64,000 bases of DNA. Source: Campylobacteraceae bacterium. Its GTDB lineage: Bacteria > Campylobacterota > Campylobacteria > Campylobacterales > Sulfurovaceae. Shown here piece after piece: positions 1 through 7,672 of the stretch. Made by a program: the position numbers and the translations under genes. The stretch is from NCBI GenBank assembly GCA_027024155.1, contig JALVTE010000020.1:62001-126000 (forward strand), written 5' to 3'. The notes below the pieces were generated by a model, which had not been told where the DNA came from, made no database searches, and saw only the letters and a program-made list of their open reading frames with translations. Each line of letters begins with the position of its first letter. The first letter of the stretch is position 1.

Positions 1-487
1 TCTCAACTAAAGTAGAGTCCATTAAAGAGACTCCAACTCCAAGTTCTAGGAATGGTTTAAAATTATCTACCCATAACTTTTTAAAGTAGTATCGAAACAT
101 AGGAGTAAAAGAGTATATATAACCCGATAGATTTACCTCTTCGCTTTTTTTGATATTTTTTATTTTAGAGTTCCATCTTGTTGCAGAGAACTCAAAACTG
201 CTTGTAAGTTTAAAATATTCATTATTTACGATATAGCTATTCTCTCTACTTAGTGTAACTCTATCGTCATGCAAAAAGGTATTAGATGTAAACTCTTTAC
301 CCTTTAAATAGAGTAGAGAGTACTTTTTGTCTGAGTTATCCACTTTTTCCGAATTTAGTGTGTAATAAATTAGAGTAAAAAGTGTTCCAAACACGGCAGT
401 TCTCATCTCTATTAAGTCTCTTTTTGTAGTTGCATTGGCAGTGTAAACCAGTAGTAACAGTATTATAATGTATCTTTTTATTATCAT
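1..487 (-). CDS. PagL-like acyloxyacyl hydrolase (lipid A 3-O-deacylase), C-terminus cut by window edge
   Basis: The minus strand stays open from an ATG at 487 to the window edge, about 162 residues. The start overlaps the upstream PAP2 gene stop as ATGA. The N-terminus is a signal peptide: two charged residues, then IIILLLLVYTANA, with likely cleavage after the final A. The rest alternates polar and aromatic residues as in an outer-membrane beta-barrel. Near the edge, FKPFLELGVGVSLMDST matches the conserved strand of the PagL family (pattern Y/F-L-E-x-G-x-G). PagL enzymes remove the 3-O acyl chain of lipid A at the outer membrane. The catalytic His/Ser/Glu lie further C-terminal and are outside the window, so activity cannot be judged. 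Coupling to a PAP2 phosphatase fits lipid A remodelling. Another small barrel protein remains possible. Confidence 0.6.
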   Translation of the reverse strand, partial: MIIKRYIIILLLLVYTANATTKRDLIEMRTAVFGTLFTLIYYTLNSEKVDNSDKKYSLLYLKGKEFTSNTFLHDDRVTLSRENSYIVNNEYFKLTSSFEFSATRWNSKIKNIKKSEEVNLSGYIYSFTPMFRYYFKKLWVDNFKPFLELGVGVSLMDSTLVE

Positions 488-1194
488 TTTGACTCTCCTT
501 CTTGGTCTGATTTAAATATCAAATAGTAGCTAAGCCAAGCAGTAAAAACTACAAAAAAGGCACTAAAAACTACATCACTTAAAAAGTGCCTACCTTGAAT
601 AATTCTAACAAATCCAACTAGGCTTCCCCATGAAAGTGTAGATAGTATTACAGCAGTTTTCAACTTTTTGCTTCTTACAATTGGAACTAAAGTCAAGAAA
701 TAAAACGCTGCAGCTGCGTGTCCGCTAGTAAATGAGCAGTTATGTTGACACTGGTTAGTTTTGATAAAGGCAGGAGTAAACTGTTTATCTCCTCCAAAGT
801 ATGTAGTAGTAGCTGGTCTAGCCCTACCCCAGTGCTCTTTAAATCCAAGGTTTACCAATAGACCCGGTCCTAAAATTAACGAGATAAGTAGGTATGTAAG
901 TACCTTTTTTCTAATTCCAAAAAGGTTTTTTCTTAAGATAAAATCTAAAATAAGTAAAAAAATTGATACTAAAGCAAATAGATATACTACATAAAATGTA
1001 GCATAGTATATAAATTGTGCAAAAGGTCGGTTTTTTAGATAAAATCCACTCTCTGTATTGTAAAATAGACTACTTACTTTTAAATCTATCTCTGGAAAAT
1101 TAATAAAAACTATAGCAGTAATAATGAATAAAATAGATATAACTATCTTTGTACTTTTAAAATTCAATTTATATCCTAATATCGAAAGAGTCAC
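484..1194 (-). CDS. PAP2-family membrane phosphatase, lipid A phosphatase-like (LpxE/LpxF type)
   Basis: This 236-residue integral membrane protein has the full PAP2 signature. A K-x6-RP motif (KEHWGRARP) is followed by SGH in CSFTSGHAAAA, then R-x5-H-x3-D in RIIQGRHFLSD. Five or six hydrophobic segments surround these motifs. Family members remove phosphate from lipid A, undecaprenyl diphosphate or phosphatidylglycerol phosphate on the periplasmic face. The ATGA overlap with a PagL-like gene makes lipid A the favoured substrate, but this is inference. Translation probably starts at a GTG, as no ATG lies close by in frame. It is divergent from a second PAP2 gene at 1293. Confidence 0.8.
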   Translation of the reverse strand: MTLSILGYKLNFKSTKIVISILFIITAIVFINFPEIDLKVSSLFYNTESGFYLKNRPFAQFIYYATFYVVYLFALVSIFLLILDFILRKNLFGIRKKVLTYLLISLILGPGLLVNLGFKEHWGRARPATTTYFGGDKQFTPAFIKTNQCQHNCSFTSGHAAAAFYFLTLVPIVRSKKLKTAVILSTLSWGSLVGFVRIIQGRHFLSDVVFSAFFVVFTAWLSYYLIFKSDQEGESK

Positions 1195-1260
1195 AAATAG
1201 TTAAACCCATAATCTAGGTTAAAATAATCTATTTTTTGTAAACCTTTTATGAACTAGTGA

Positions 1261-1266
1261 TATAAT
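1261..1266 (+). promoter_or_regulatory. Putative -10 box for the PAP2-ArnT operon
   Basis: A perfect TATAAT preceded by GTGA lies 26 bases before the ATG at 1293. No good -35 is visible, as is usual for Campylobacterota sigma-70 promoters. A purine-rich AAAAGAGG ribosome site follows it. Confidence 0.55.
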
Positions 1267-1292
1267 ATCAAAAAATCAATTAAAAGAGGCAT

Positions 1293-1886
1293 ATGAAAAG
1301 AGTCTATTTAATAATCTTATTGCCATTTATCATTTCAATAGGAGTACTTTATAACTATTTTGATTTAGAGATTGCTACCTATTTTCATAATAATAGAGAT
1401 ATCTATCCAATATTTTCTCAAATTACAAAACTGGGGCTTTCAGAGTACTATTTAATTCCATCAATCATAATATACCTAATTTACAGAAAAAAAAGAGAGA
1501 CTATTAGCAGATATGCTTTGTTACTATTTAGCTCTGTTGCAATCTCTGGTATTCTTGCTATTATTATAAAAACTACTGTTGCTCGTTATCGTCCACGCCT
1601 ATATTTTGGTGATGGACTTTATGGATTCGATTGGTTCCATTTTGGACATCTTTATGCATCATTCCCCTCTGGGCATAGTACCACAGCTTTTAGTGCATTT
1701 GTAGCTTTTGGATATATGGCTCCTAAGTGGCGATTTATGTTTTACACAATAGCTTTTTTAATTGCATTTAGCCGTGTTGTAGTAGGTGCACACTACCCAA
1801 GCGATGCAGTTGCTGGTTCTATATTAGGGGCAGTAACAACTGTAATTTTATACAATAAACTCTTTAAGGTTAAAGATGCAAAATAG
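1293..1886 (+). CDS. PAP2-family phosphatase, membrane
   Basis: This 197-residue membrane protein carries all three PAP2 motifs: KTTVARYRP (K-x6-RP), FPSGHSTTAF (PSGH) and SRVVVGAHYPSD (SR-x5-H-x3-D). It is the first gene of a tightly packed plus-strand operon. Its end overlaps the ArnT-like gene by 11 bases. Known relatives dephosphorylate undecaprenyl diphosphate, lipid A or other lipid phosphates. Its place before a polyprenyl-phosphate-sugar pathway suggests a role in lipid carrier recycling or in exposing a lipid A phosphate position for substitution. It differs clearly from the PAP2 protein on the opposite strand, so the two are not a recent duplication. Confidence 0.8.
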   Translation: MKRVYLIILLPFIISIGVLYNYFDLEIATYFHNNRDIYPIFSQITKLGLSEYYLIPSIIIYLIYRKKRETISRYALLLFSSVAISGILAIIIKTTVARYRPRLYFGDGLYGFDWFHFGHLYASFPSGHSTTAFSAFVAFGYMAPKWRFMFYTIAFLIAFSRVVVGAHYPSDAVAGSILGAVTTVILYNKLFKVKDAK

Positions 1887-3411
1887 TTTAATTAAGTACC
1901 ATAAGTTGGTATTGTCATTCATAATATTTTTAAGCTTTTATGTAACACTAGGTTATATTCCACTTTTCGATTTAGATGAAGGTGCATTTAGCGAAGCAAC
2001 ACGAGAGATGTTAAAGAGTGGCAACTATATAACTACCTATCTTAATGGCGATTTACGCTTTGATAAACCGATATTAATCTATTGGTTGCAAGCATTTAGT
2101 GTAAAACTTTTTGGCTTAAACGAATTTGCCCTGCGTCTGCCATCAGCCATTGCCTCGACATTTTGGGCTATGGTAATTTACAACTTTACAAAACGCCATT
2201 TCGATGTAAAAACAGCCTTTTTAGCAACTCTTTTTATGGCAGGAAGCTTGCAAATTACAGTTATTGCAAAAGCAGCCATTGCCGATGCTCTTTTGAATAT
2301 GTTTATCGCTTTAAGCCTATTTTATCTATACGATTACTTAAAAAGTGGCAAAAAAAGCTATCTTTACTTAGCTACAGTAGCCGTGGCATTTGGAACACTT
2401 ACCAAAGGTCCTGTAGCTATTATGGTGCCATTTGTTACACTATTTATATATTTAGCAATAAAAAGAGAGTTTGCCCTCTTTTTTAAAACAGTTTTTAACC
2501 CAATAGTTATAGCAATTTTTCTAATAATTGCCACACCTTGGTATATTTTAGAGTATTTAGACCAAGGGCAAAAGTTTATAAATGGCTTCTTTTTAAAGCA
2601 TAATCTATCTCGCTTCGAAGGCTCGCTAGAGGGGCACAGTGGCTCGCTATTTTACTATATACCTGTAATTTTAATAGGTATGCTACCATTTACAACAGCC
2701 CTTTTAAAGATGCTAACGAAAATAAAAAGCTATTTTAAAAGTGATTTAGAGTTATATTTACTTATTTGGGGAGCTTTTGTATTTATCTTTTTCTCATTTT
2801 CCGGAACAAAATTGCCACACTATATAATTTATGGATACACACCATTTTTTATATTAATGGCTCTAAGTTTCAAAGATATAAAAAGCTCACTATCTCTGCA
2901 TTTGCCAACTATTTTACTCTTTATAATACTGCTACTACTTCCATTTATTGCACCTGTAATTGCCCCAAGCGTGCACGATAAAGTAGCTAAAATTCTACTG
3001 CCATTTGTGCCAGATAGTTTTGGAATAACCTATAAGATATATTTTGCAACTGGCATTTTAATACTTATATATCTAGCCTTTAATAAGCAATTAGATAAAA
3101 TAAGCCAAATAGTTATAGCATCTGTTTTACTGCTAATTGGTGTAAACTTTTTTGCAGCACCAAGTTATGCTCAGCTGGCACAACAGCCAATTAAAGAGGC
3201 AGGCTTACTGGCAAAAAAAGAGAATTTAAAAGTTGTAATGTATGGAATTAACACCCCAACTTTTAATGTTTACGCCCAAAGATTGGTCGCTAAACACAAG
3301 CCAAAAGTTGGCGAAGTCGCTTTTGTTAAAGTTACAACGCTAAAAGAGTTTAAAAAATATACTACGCTATATAAAAAATATGGATACGCACTAATAAAGG
3401 TTGAAAAATGA
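1876..3411 (+). CDS. ArnT/PMT-family glycosyltransferase (GT83-like), membrane
   Basis: This 511-residue polytopic protein has the features of the ArnT and protein-mannosyltransferase GT-C fold. The first periplasmic loop has LDEGAFSEATREM with the acidic pair of the family, then RFDKPILIYWLQ, then KAAIADALLN, then LTKGPVAIM. About a dozen hydrophobic helices follow, with a smaller soluble C-terminus. Such enzymes take a sugar from undecaprenyl phosphate and attach it to lipid A on the periplasmic side. The next gene could make the polyprenyl-phosphate sugar, and PAP2 and YbhN-like genes flank it. The sugar is unknown: the aminoarabinose genes arnA, arnB and arnD are not here. Confidence 0.82.
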   Translation: MQNSLIKYHKLVLSFIIFLSFYVTLGYIPLFDLDEGAFSEATREMLKSGNYITTYLNGDLRFDKPILIYWLQAFSVKLFGLNEFALRLPSAIASTFWAMVIYNFTKRHFDVKTAFLATLFMAGSLQITVIAKAAIADALLNMFIALSLFYLYDYLKSGKKSYLYLATVAVAFGTLTKGPVAIMVPFVTLFIYLAIKREFALFFKTVFNPIVIAIFLIIATPWYILEYLDQGQKFINGFFLKHNLSRFEGSLEGHSGSLFYYIPVILIGMLPFTTALLKMLTKIKSYFKSDLELYLLIWGAFVFIFFSFSGTKLPHYIIYGYTPFFILMALSFKDIKSSLSLHLPTILLFIILLLLPFIAPVIAPSVHDKVAKILLPFVPDSFGITYKIYFATGILILIYLAFNKQLDKISQIVIASVLLLIGVNFFAAPSYAQLAQQPIKEAGLLAKKENLKVVMYGINTPTFNVYAQRLVAKHKPKVGEVAFVKVTTLKEFKKYTTLYKKYGYALIKVEK

Positions 3412-4346
3412 GAAAACTATCTGTTGTAGTTCCGGTAATGAATGAAGAGGATAATATAAAACCCCTATTTGAAGCACTAGAGAGTGCATTAGAAGGTATA
3501 GATTACGAAATAATCTTTGTAGATGATGGTTCAAAAGACAAAACAGTAGAGCTTATTAAAGAGTATGCAAACGATAGAACAAAATTGGTAATTTTTAACC
3601 GTAACTATGGGCAGACAACAGCAATGGCAGCAGGTTTTGATGTTGCAGAGGGTGAATTAATAGCCCCAATAGATGGCGATTTGCAAAACGACCCACTAGA
3701 TATTCCAATAATGATGAAAAAGTTAGAAGATGAGGGTTGGGATGTTGTAGCAGGTGTTAGAGCAAAACGGCAAGATGGTATGTTTTTAAGAAAAATCCCT
3801 AGCAAAATCGCAAATTGGATTATCAGAAAATCTACAGGGGTATATTTAAGCGATTACGGCTGTACACTAAAAGTATTTAAAAAAGATGTAGCTAAAAACT
3901 TGAACCTTTATGGTGAACTGCACCGTTTTATACCAGTATTAGCCGAAATGTATGGTGCTAAAATGACACAAATGCCAGTTCGCCACCACGCAAGAATTCA
4001 CGGCGTTAGTAAATATGGAATTGGCAGAACTTTCAAAGTAATCAGCGATTTACTTTTAATGCTATTTTTCCAAAAATATGGCACAAAACCGATGCACCTA
4101 TTTGGAACACTTGGCTTTGGAATGTTCAGTATAGGTGCAATTATAGACTTTTACCTATTCTTACTAAAACTATTTGGGCAAGACATCGGCTCTCGCCCAC
4201 TTTTAATACTTGGAGTAATGCTAACTCTTGGCGGTATTCAACTAATTACAACAGGCTTCTTAGCAGAGATTATGATGCGAACATACTACGAGTCGCAAAA
4301 TAAAAAGCCATATGTAATAAAAGAGATATTCACAAAAGAGCAATAG
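3408..4346 (+). CDS. GT2 polyprenyl-phosphate glycosyltransferase (ArnC/DPM1-like)
   Basis: This 312-residue protein starts with a GT2 domain. LSVVVPVMNEEDNI opens the Rossmann-like fold, IIFVDDGSKDKT is the nucleotide-sugar acidic motif, and PIDGDLQNDP holds the metal-binding acidic residues. Two C-terminal hydrophobic helices (roughly residues 225-245 and 260-290) anchor it to the inner membrane. This is the ArnC/GtrB/DPM1 architecture, which loads a sugar from a nucleotide donor onto undecaprenyl phosphate in the cytoplasm. Its ATGA overlap with the ArnT-like gene strongly suggests it makes the donor for that enzyme. The exact sugar cannot be read from sequence. Confidence 0.85.
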   Translation: MRKLSVVVPVMNEEDNIKPLFEALESALEGIDYEIIFVDDGSKDKTVELIKEYANDRTKLVIFNRNYGQTTAMAAGFDVAEGELIAPIDGDLQNDPLDIPIMMKKLEDEGWDVVAGVRAKRQDGMFLRKIPSKIANWIIRKSTGVYLSDYGCTLKVFKKDVAKNLNLYGELHRFIPVLAEMYGAKMTQMPVRHHARIHGVSKYGIGRTFKVISDLLLMLFFQKYGTKPMHLFGTLGFGMFSIGAIIDFYLFLLKLFGQDIGSRPLLILGVMLTLGGIQLITTGFLAEIMMRTYYESQNKKPYVIKEIFTKEQ

Positions 4347-4349
4347 ATT

Positions 4350-5198
4350 TTGAAAAAAAAGATAAAAGTAGCTCTAAAAATTGTAATATCTATCGCTTTA
4401 ATCTATCTTGTTTTACGCAATATAGATACAAGCAAGCTCTTTGAGACAATAAAGAAGAGCAATATATGGTGGCTACTTGTCGCTTTTATCTTTTTTAACT
4501 TATCAAAAATTGTAAGTGCCATTAGGCTAAATTGGTACTTCAAAGATTGTGGCGTAAATTTAAGTACAAAAACAAATTTAATACTCTACTATATCGGAAT
4601 GTTTTATAACCTATTTCTACCAGGAGGAATAGGCGGAGATGGCTACAAAATATACTTGCTAAAAAAGAGATTTAATACCAAAGTATCAAAACTACTACAA
4701 GCAACCCTATTAGATAGATTAAGCGGTTTAATCGCCCTACTCTTCTTAGCCGCCTTACTCTTTATATTCAGCAAATATGGCACTCTCTACCCCCTTTTAA
4801 AATGGCTAGCAGTTGCAGTGGCTATAGTAATTTACCCAATATTTATATATATGCACAAACGCCTGTTTAAAGGCTTCTTAACATACTTAAAACAGACTAC
4901 TCTATATGGTCTGCTAGTACAAATTTTACAATTAATAACAGCCATATTCATAATACTAGCTCTTAAAGATAGCGTACCAATAGTAGAGTTTCTATTTCTA
5001 TTTCTCTTCTCATCAGTAGTAGCAGTTCTACCACTTACAATAGGCGGAGTAGGAGCAAGAGAGTTCACCTTTCTATACGGCTTAAAACTACTCTCCTTAG
5101 AGCCAACAAGCGGAGTAGCCTTTAGTTTTATATTCTTCTTAATAACCTTTATATCATCAGCCATAGGAGCTCTATTTTTGCATAAAGAGATATTCTAG
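4350..5198 (+). CDS. YbhN/UPF0104-type membrane protein (lysylphosphatidylglycerol synthase TM-like)
   Basis: This 282-residue protein has seven or eight hydrophobic helices and the family motifs: an early positively charged segment, NLFLPGGIGGDGYK, and a late PLTIGGVGAREF. These glycine-rich loops mark the transmembrane domain shared by MprF, AglD and YbhN-like proteins, several of which are thought to move lipid-linked molecules. There is no C-terminal aminoacyl transferase domain, so it is not a lysyl-PG synthase. It starts at TTG three bases after the GT2 stop. In this operon it is a reasonable candidate for flipping the polyprenyl-phosphate sugar to the periplasm, but that is inference. 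Confidence 0.75.
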   Translation: MKKKIKVALKIVISIALIYLVLRNIDTSKLFETIKKSNIWWLLVAFIFFNLSKIVSAIRLNWYFKDCGVNLSTKTNLILYYIGMFYNLFLPGGIGGDGYKIYLLKKRFNTKVSKLLQATLLDRLSGLIALLFLAALLFIFSKYGTLYPLLKWLAVAVAIVIYPIFIYMHKRLFKGFLTYLKQTTLYGLLVQILQLITAIFIILALKDSVPIVEFLFLFLFSSVVAVLPLTIGGVGAREFTFLYGLKLLSLEPTSGVAFSFIFFLITFISSAIGALFLHKEIF

Positions 5199-5215
5199 TC
5201 ACTACCCTCTAACAA

Positions 5216-5602
5216 CTAACCCCTAAGCTCTTCCAAAAGCTCCTGCTTTTGCTTTGCTTTTACCTCTTTCCAAATCTGTTCATCTTTATCTTTTTCACCA
5301 ACTAATGGGATTATTCTCTCTTGGTACTTTTTAAGGGCTCTTTTTAATATATGTTCGTGAGAGTTTACTAAGCCTAAATCTTTTAAATTCTCTACTAGCA
5401 TCATCCAGCCCCAAAGAATATCGCATAGTTCATCTTCTAGTTTTGGAATATTATTCTCTTTTATCTCCTCTTTTACTTCGTAAACTTCGGATATTATTGC
5501 ATCTAACAAAGCCCCCTTATCTAAATAACGCAGGGTGCCTCTTTTTATATCTTTTTTGTGGTTTAAAATAGATAACTCTATTAACTCTTTACACTCATTC
5601 AT
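5216..5602 (-). CDS. MazG-like nucleotide pyrophosphohydrolase domain protein
   Basis: This 128-residue protein has the all-alpha NTP pyrophosphohydrolase signature: EVYEVKEEI in one helix and KLEDELCDILWGWM in the next (the E-x-x-E and E-x-x-D metal site). The lysine-rich C-terminus is probably helical. The family hydrolyses nucleoside triphosphates to monophosphates and pyrophosphate, often to clear non-canonical nucleotides. Here a single MazG domain is present, shorter than E. coli MazG with two. It overlaps the 3' end of the next upstream small gene by four bases, so translation is coupled. It is convergent with the YbhN-like gene, 17 bases away. Confidence 0.75.
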   Translation of the reverse strand: MNECKELIELSILNHKKDIKRGTLRYLDKGALLDAIISEVYEVKEEIKENNIPKLEDELCDILWGWMMLVENLKDLGLVNSHEHILKRALKKYQERIIPLVGEKDKDEQIWKEVKAKQKQELLEELRG

Positions 5603-5844
5603 CTATGCCCCTCTATTCCAAAGATTAATTTAAACCTAATCTTATCCTTTTTCTGCCAATTAACAAAGCGATTTGTAGAGAAAGCAATAACAAATTTATA
5701 TATCCATATGCGAATATAGATTCCATTTACATTAGGTGGTAAAATAAATCTAGTCACCCTCTTCTCTTGCTCTCCTCTCTCTACTTCTGTACTAAAGATA
5801 GTAGCATTTCCAATGCCAAATTCGGCAAATATTTTACTCTGCAT
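5599..5844 (-). CDS. Conserved-looking small hypothetical protein, 81 aa
   Basis: I do not know a function for this 81-residue protein. It begins MQSKIFAEFGIGN and ends KLIFGIEGHR, with a basic aromatic core (YIRIWIYKFVIAFST). No membrane helix or signal peptide is evident. It is probably real: it overlaps the GNAT gene before it by 11 bases and the MazG-like gene after it by four, and its reading frame has sensible composition. It may be a small soluble beta-rich protein. Context (MazG and an acetyltransferase) does not define a role. Confidence 0.6.
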   Translation of the reverse strand: MQSKIFAEFGIGNATIFSTEVERGEQEKRVTRFILPPNVNGIYIRIWIYKFVIAFSTNRFVNWQKKDKIRFKLIFGIEGHR

Positions 5845-6376
5845 ACTCTCTCTTTAGCATAGAGAAGATATTTAAATCTATAAAGGTGCCATATATCTCT
5901 TCGAACTCTCTTAAAGTTCCCTCTTGCGTAAAGCCAAGGCTCTTTGCTACATTGCAACTCTTTGGGTTGTTGTGGGCACATCTAATTATAACTTTATTCA
6001 TTCCCATTGTATTAAACGCCATATTACAAAGCTCTTTTACCGCTCGTCGCATAATGCCTTTGCCTCTAAATTCTTTATCGAGTATATATCCAATTTCTGT
6101 AGTTTTATTGTGCTCGATTATAGAGTTAAAATCTATAACACCTACAATTTTACCTTTATACCTAATAGCCATATAAATTGTCTTGCCCTTAGCCATAAGT
6201 TCTAGCCTGCTCTCTATATACTCTTCGGTGTCTGTTGGCTCTTTTACGCTATCTAGCCAACCAAAATAGTGCTTAAGATTATCTCTGTTTCTATCGATAA
6301 TATCAAAAATATCTTGCGCAATGTATTTAGTTGCCAACTCTAACTCTATCTCATCATCTACCACTCTTGTAAACAT
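5834..6376 (-). CDS. GNAT N-acetyltransferase, RimJ/RimL-like
   Basis: This 180-residue protein has the RimJ/RimL-type GNAT layout. An N-terminal HYFGWLDSVKEPTD segment resembles the acceptor-binding region, YKGKIVGVIDF is a core strand, and GYILDKEFRGKGIMRRAVK is motif A with the acetyl-CoA pyrophosphate loop (R-G-x-G-x-x-x). It ends with HNNPKSCNVAKSLGF, typical of motif B. Family members acetylate ribosomal protein N-termini or small amines. It heads a three-gene minus-strand unit with the 81-residue gene and the MazG-like gene. The MITE-like palindrome lies directly upstream, between it and its presumed promoter, or even carrying the promoter. Confidence 0.82.
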   Translation of the reverse strand: MFTRVVDDEIELELATKYIAQDIFDIIDRNRDNLKHYFGWLDSVKEPTDTEEYIESRLELMAKGKTIYMAIRYKGKIVGVIDFNSIIEHNKTTEIGYILDKEFRGKGIMRRAVKELCNMAFNTMGMNKVIIRCAHNNPKSCNVAKSLGFTQEGTLREFEEIYGTFIDLNIFSMLKREYAE

Positions 6377-6391
6377 TTTAACTCCTTCTTG

Positions 6392-6557
6392 AACCCGAAT
6401 TATGCATTAGAGATTAATAATCTTTAACAAATCATTTGGCTATGGGCATTTACAAAAATCCATCATTTAACCTAAGGGTTAAACTCAAGATTTTTGCAAG
6501 CACCCATAACCAAAGCATTTGCTAAATATTTGTCAATTCTAATGCATAATTCGGGTT
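6392..6557. mobile_element. 166-bp palindromic MITE-like element with 19-bp perfect terminal inverted repeats
   Basis: Positions 6392-6410 and 6539-6557 are perfect 19-bp inverted repeats (AACCCGAATTATGCATTAG and its complement). Inward, the arms keep pairing imperfectly: AACAAATCATTTGGCTATGGGC on the left against the complement of the right arm AGCAAATGCTTTGGTTATGGGT, followed by ACAAAAATC against GCAAAAATC. Near the centre is TTAACCTAAGGGTTAA, a partial palindrome. It codes for nothing. The size and symmetry fit a non-autonomous transposable element or a large REP-like hairpin. I see no second copy in the window. The right terminus runs into the coding end of the GNAT gene at 6539. Confidence 0.7.
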
Positions 6558-6943
6558 AAAAAGCATAAGCCATCTACCTCTTTAAATCCATACTTTGCAT
6601 ACAGTAGCTTCATCTCTGGCAGACAATAAAGCTCGATTGTCTCTATATTTTTAAGTTTATTGTGGTTTAAAATAGCACTTATTAGTTTATCGCTTAAGCC
6701 TTTGCCTCTGTGCTCTTTGGCTACGATTACATCGAAAATAAATGCTTTGAACGTAAAATCGCTAAGCACTCTGGCGAAAGCTATTAAATTGTCGTATTTG
6801 TCTATAATGCCAACAATCAAAGATGAATTCTCTACCACTTTTTGTGTCTGAATTAGTGTTCTATCTTTGCACCACCACTCCTGCGAATATAGATTATGCA
6901 GTTGTTGTAAATATTTTTGATTTAACTTCTCAACTATTTTCAT
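6539..6943 (-). CDS. GNAT acetyltransferase, C-terminal codons supplied by the palindromic element
   Basis: This 134-residue single-domain GNAT has the acetyl-CoA loop in VAKEHRGKGLSDKLI (R-G-x-G), a preceding FDVIV strand and a late LLYAKYGFKEV motif B. Relatives acetylate small amines, and the substrate is unknown. The gene ends ...LCFLTRIMH. The last five residues and the stop are encoded exactly by the 19-bp terminal repeat at 6539-6557. The domain is complete before that point (family members often end within a few residues of this place), so the protein is probably functional with a replaced tail. It is divergent from the membrane protein at 7029. Confidence 0.82.
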   Translation of the reverse strand: MKIVEKLNQKYLQQLHNLYSQEWWCKDRTLIQTQKVVENSSLIVGIIDKYDNLIAFARVLSDFTFKAFIFDVIVAKEHRGKGLSDKLISAILNHNKLKNIETIELYCLPEMKLLYAKYGFKEVDGLCFLTRIMH

Positions 6944-6988
6944 AAACTAAAGTATATATAAAGCTATCTTGATATTTGCTTTGTTAGA

Positions 6989-6994
6989 TATAAT
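6989..6994 (+). promoter_or_regulatory. Putative -10 box for the HExxH membrane protein
   Basis: TATAAT preceded by AGA stands 35 bases before the GTG start at 7029. A TTGATA at 6969-6974 is only 14 bases upstream, too close for a standard -35. Confidence 0.45.
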
Positions 6995-7028
6995 ACTATA
7001 AAATAAAAGAATAAAGCGAAATATAACT

Positions 7029-7619
7029 GTGCATATAAAAAACGATAAATTTACTCCAAATTCAAAAAAGCTTATAGCAATTCTATTTACTCTATTTTTT
7101 ATACTCTACTTAAAATATAAACCATACAATGGTATTGTAGATGTTCATAGTGCAGTCAAAACACTTTTTTATCTCTACTTTTTTATAATCAATCAAACAT
7201 TAGGAATTATCCACGAATCGGGGCATGGTGTATGCTATATACTACACTGTCCACAATTTATAACAGCACTGAATGGAACTATATTTCAATGGGCTCTGCC
7301 ACTATTTATTGCCATTTACTACAAAAAAAGAGGCAACAAAGTAGCTTACTCAATAGCCCTATTCATATTGGCAATATCTATGGATTACACAGCTTGGTAT
7401 ATATCTACCTCAAACGAAGGACTCTACATGCCAGCAAGCAAAAGCTTTTTAGGTGTAGATGGCTACCACGATTTTAACTATATATTAACTAGCTTAGGTC
7501 TTTTAAAATACTATAAAGCAATATCTATATTGGTAAAAATTGCCTCTATTGTCTTAATGTTTTATGCTTATTTTAAGTTGATACTTAATACTTTATTGGA
7601 TGGAAAAAATAATATATAG
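7029..7619 (+). CDS. Integral membrane protein with HExxH motif, possible metallopeptidase
   Basis: This 196-residue protein has about five hydrophobic helices. Helix two carries IIHESGHGVCYIL, a perfect HExxH zinc-site motif inside the membrane, as in M50 site-2 proteases. A later HDFNYILTSLG could supply the third ligand (Asp), but I cannot confirm this. No PDZ or CBS domain is present. It begins at a GTG, the only reasonable start upstream of the charged N-terminus. I do not recognise the family by name. It stands alone between a GNAT gene and a restriction-modification pair. Intramembrane proteolysis is a hypothesis only. Confidence 0.6.
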   Translation: MHIKNDKFTPNSKKLIAILFTLFFILYLKYKPYNGIVDVHSAVKTLFYLYFFIINQTLGIIHESGHGVCYILHCPQFITALNGTIFQWALPLFIAIYYKKRGNKVAYSIALFILAISMDYTAWYISTSNEGLYMPASKSFLGVDGYHDFNYILTSLGLLKYYKAISILVKIASIVLMFYAYFKLILNTLLDGKNNI

Positions 7620-7642
7620 ACTTTAAAGTAAAAATTTGATAT

Positions 7643-7648
7643 TATAAT
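7643..7648 (+). promoter_or_regulatory. Putative -10 box for the restriction-modification pair
   Basis: TATAAT lies 24 bases before the methyltransferase start at 7673, with AT-rich sequence upstream and a GAGAG ribosome site between. Confidence 0.45.
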
Positions 7649-7672
7649 AATAAAACAGATGAGAGAATAAAC

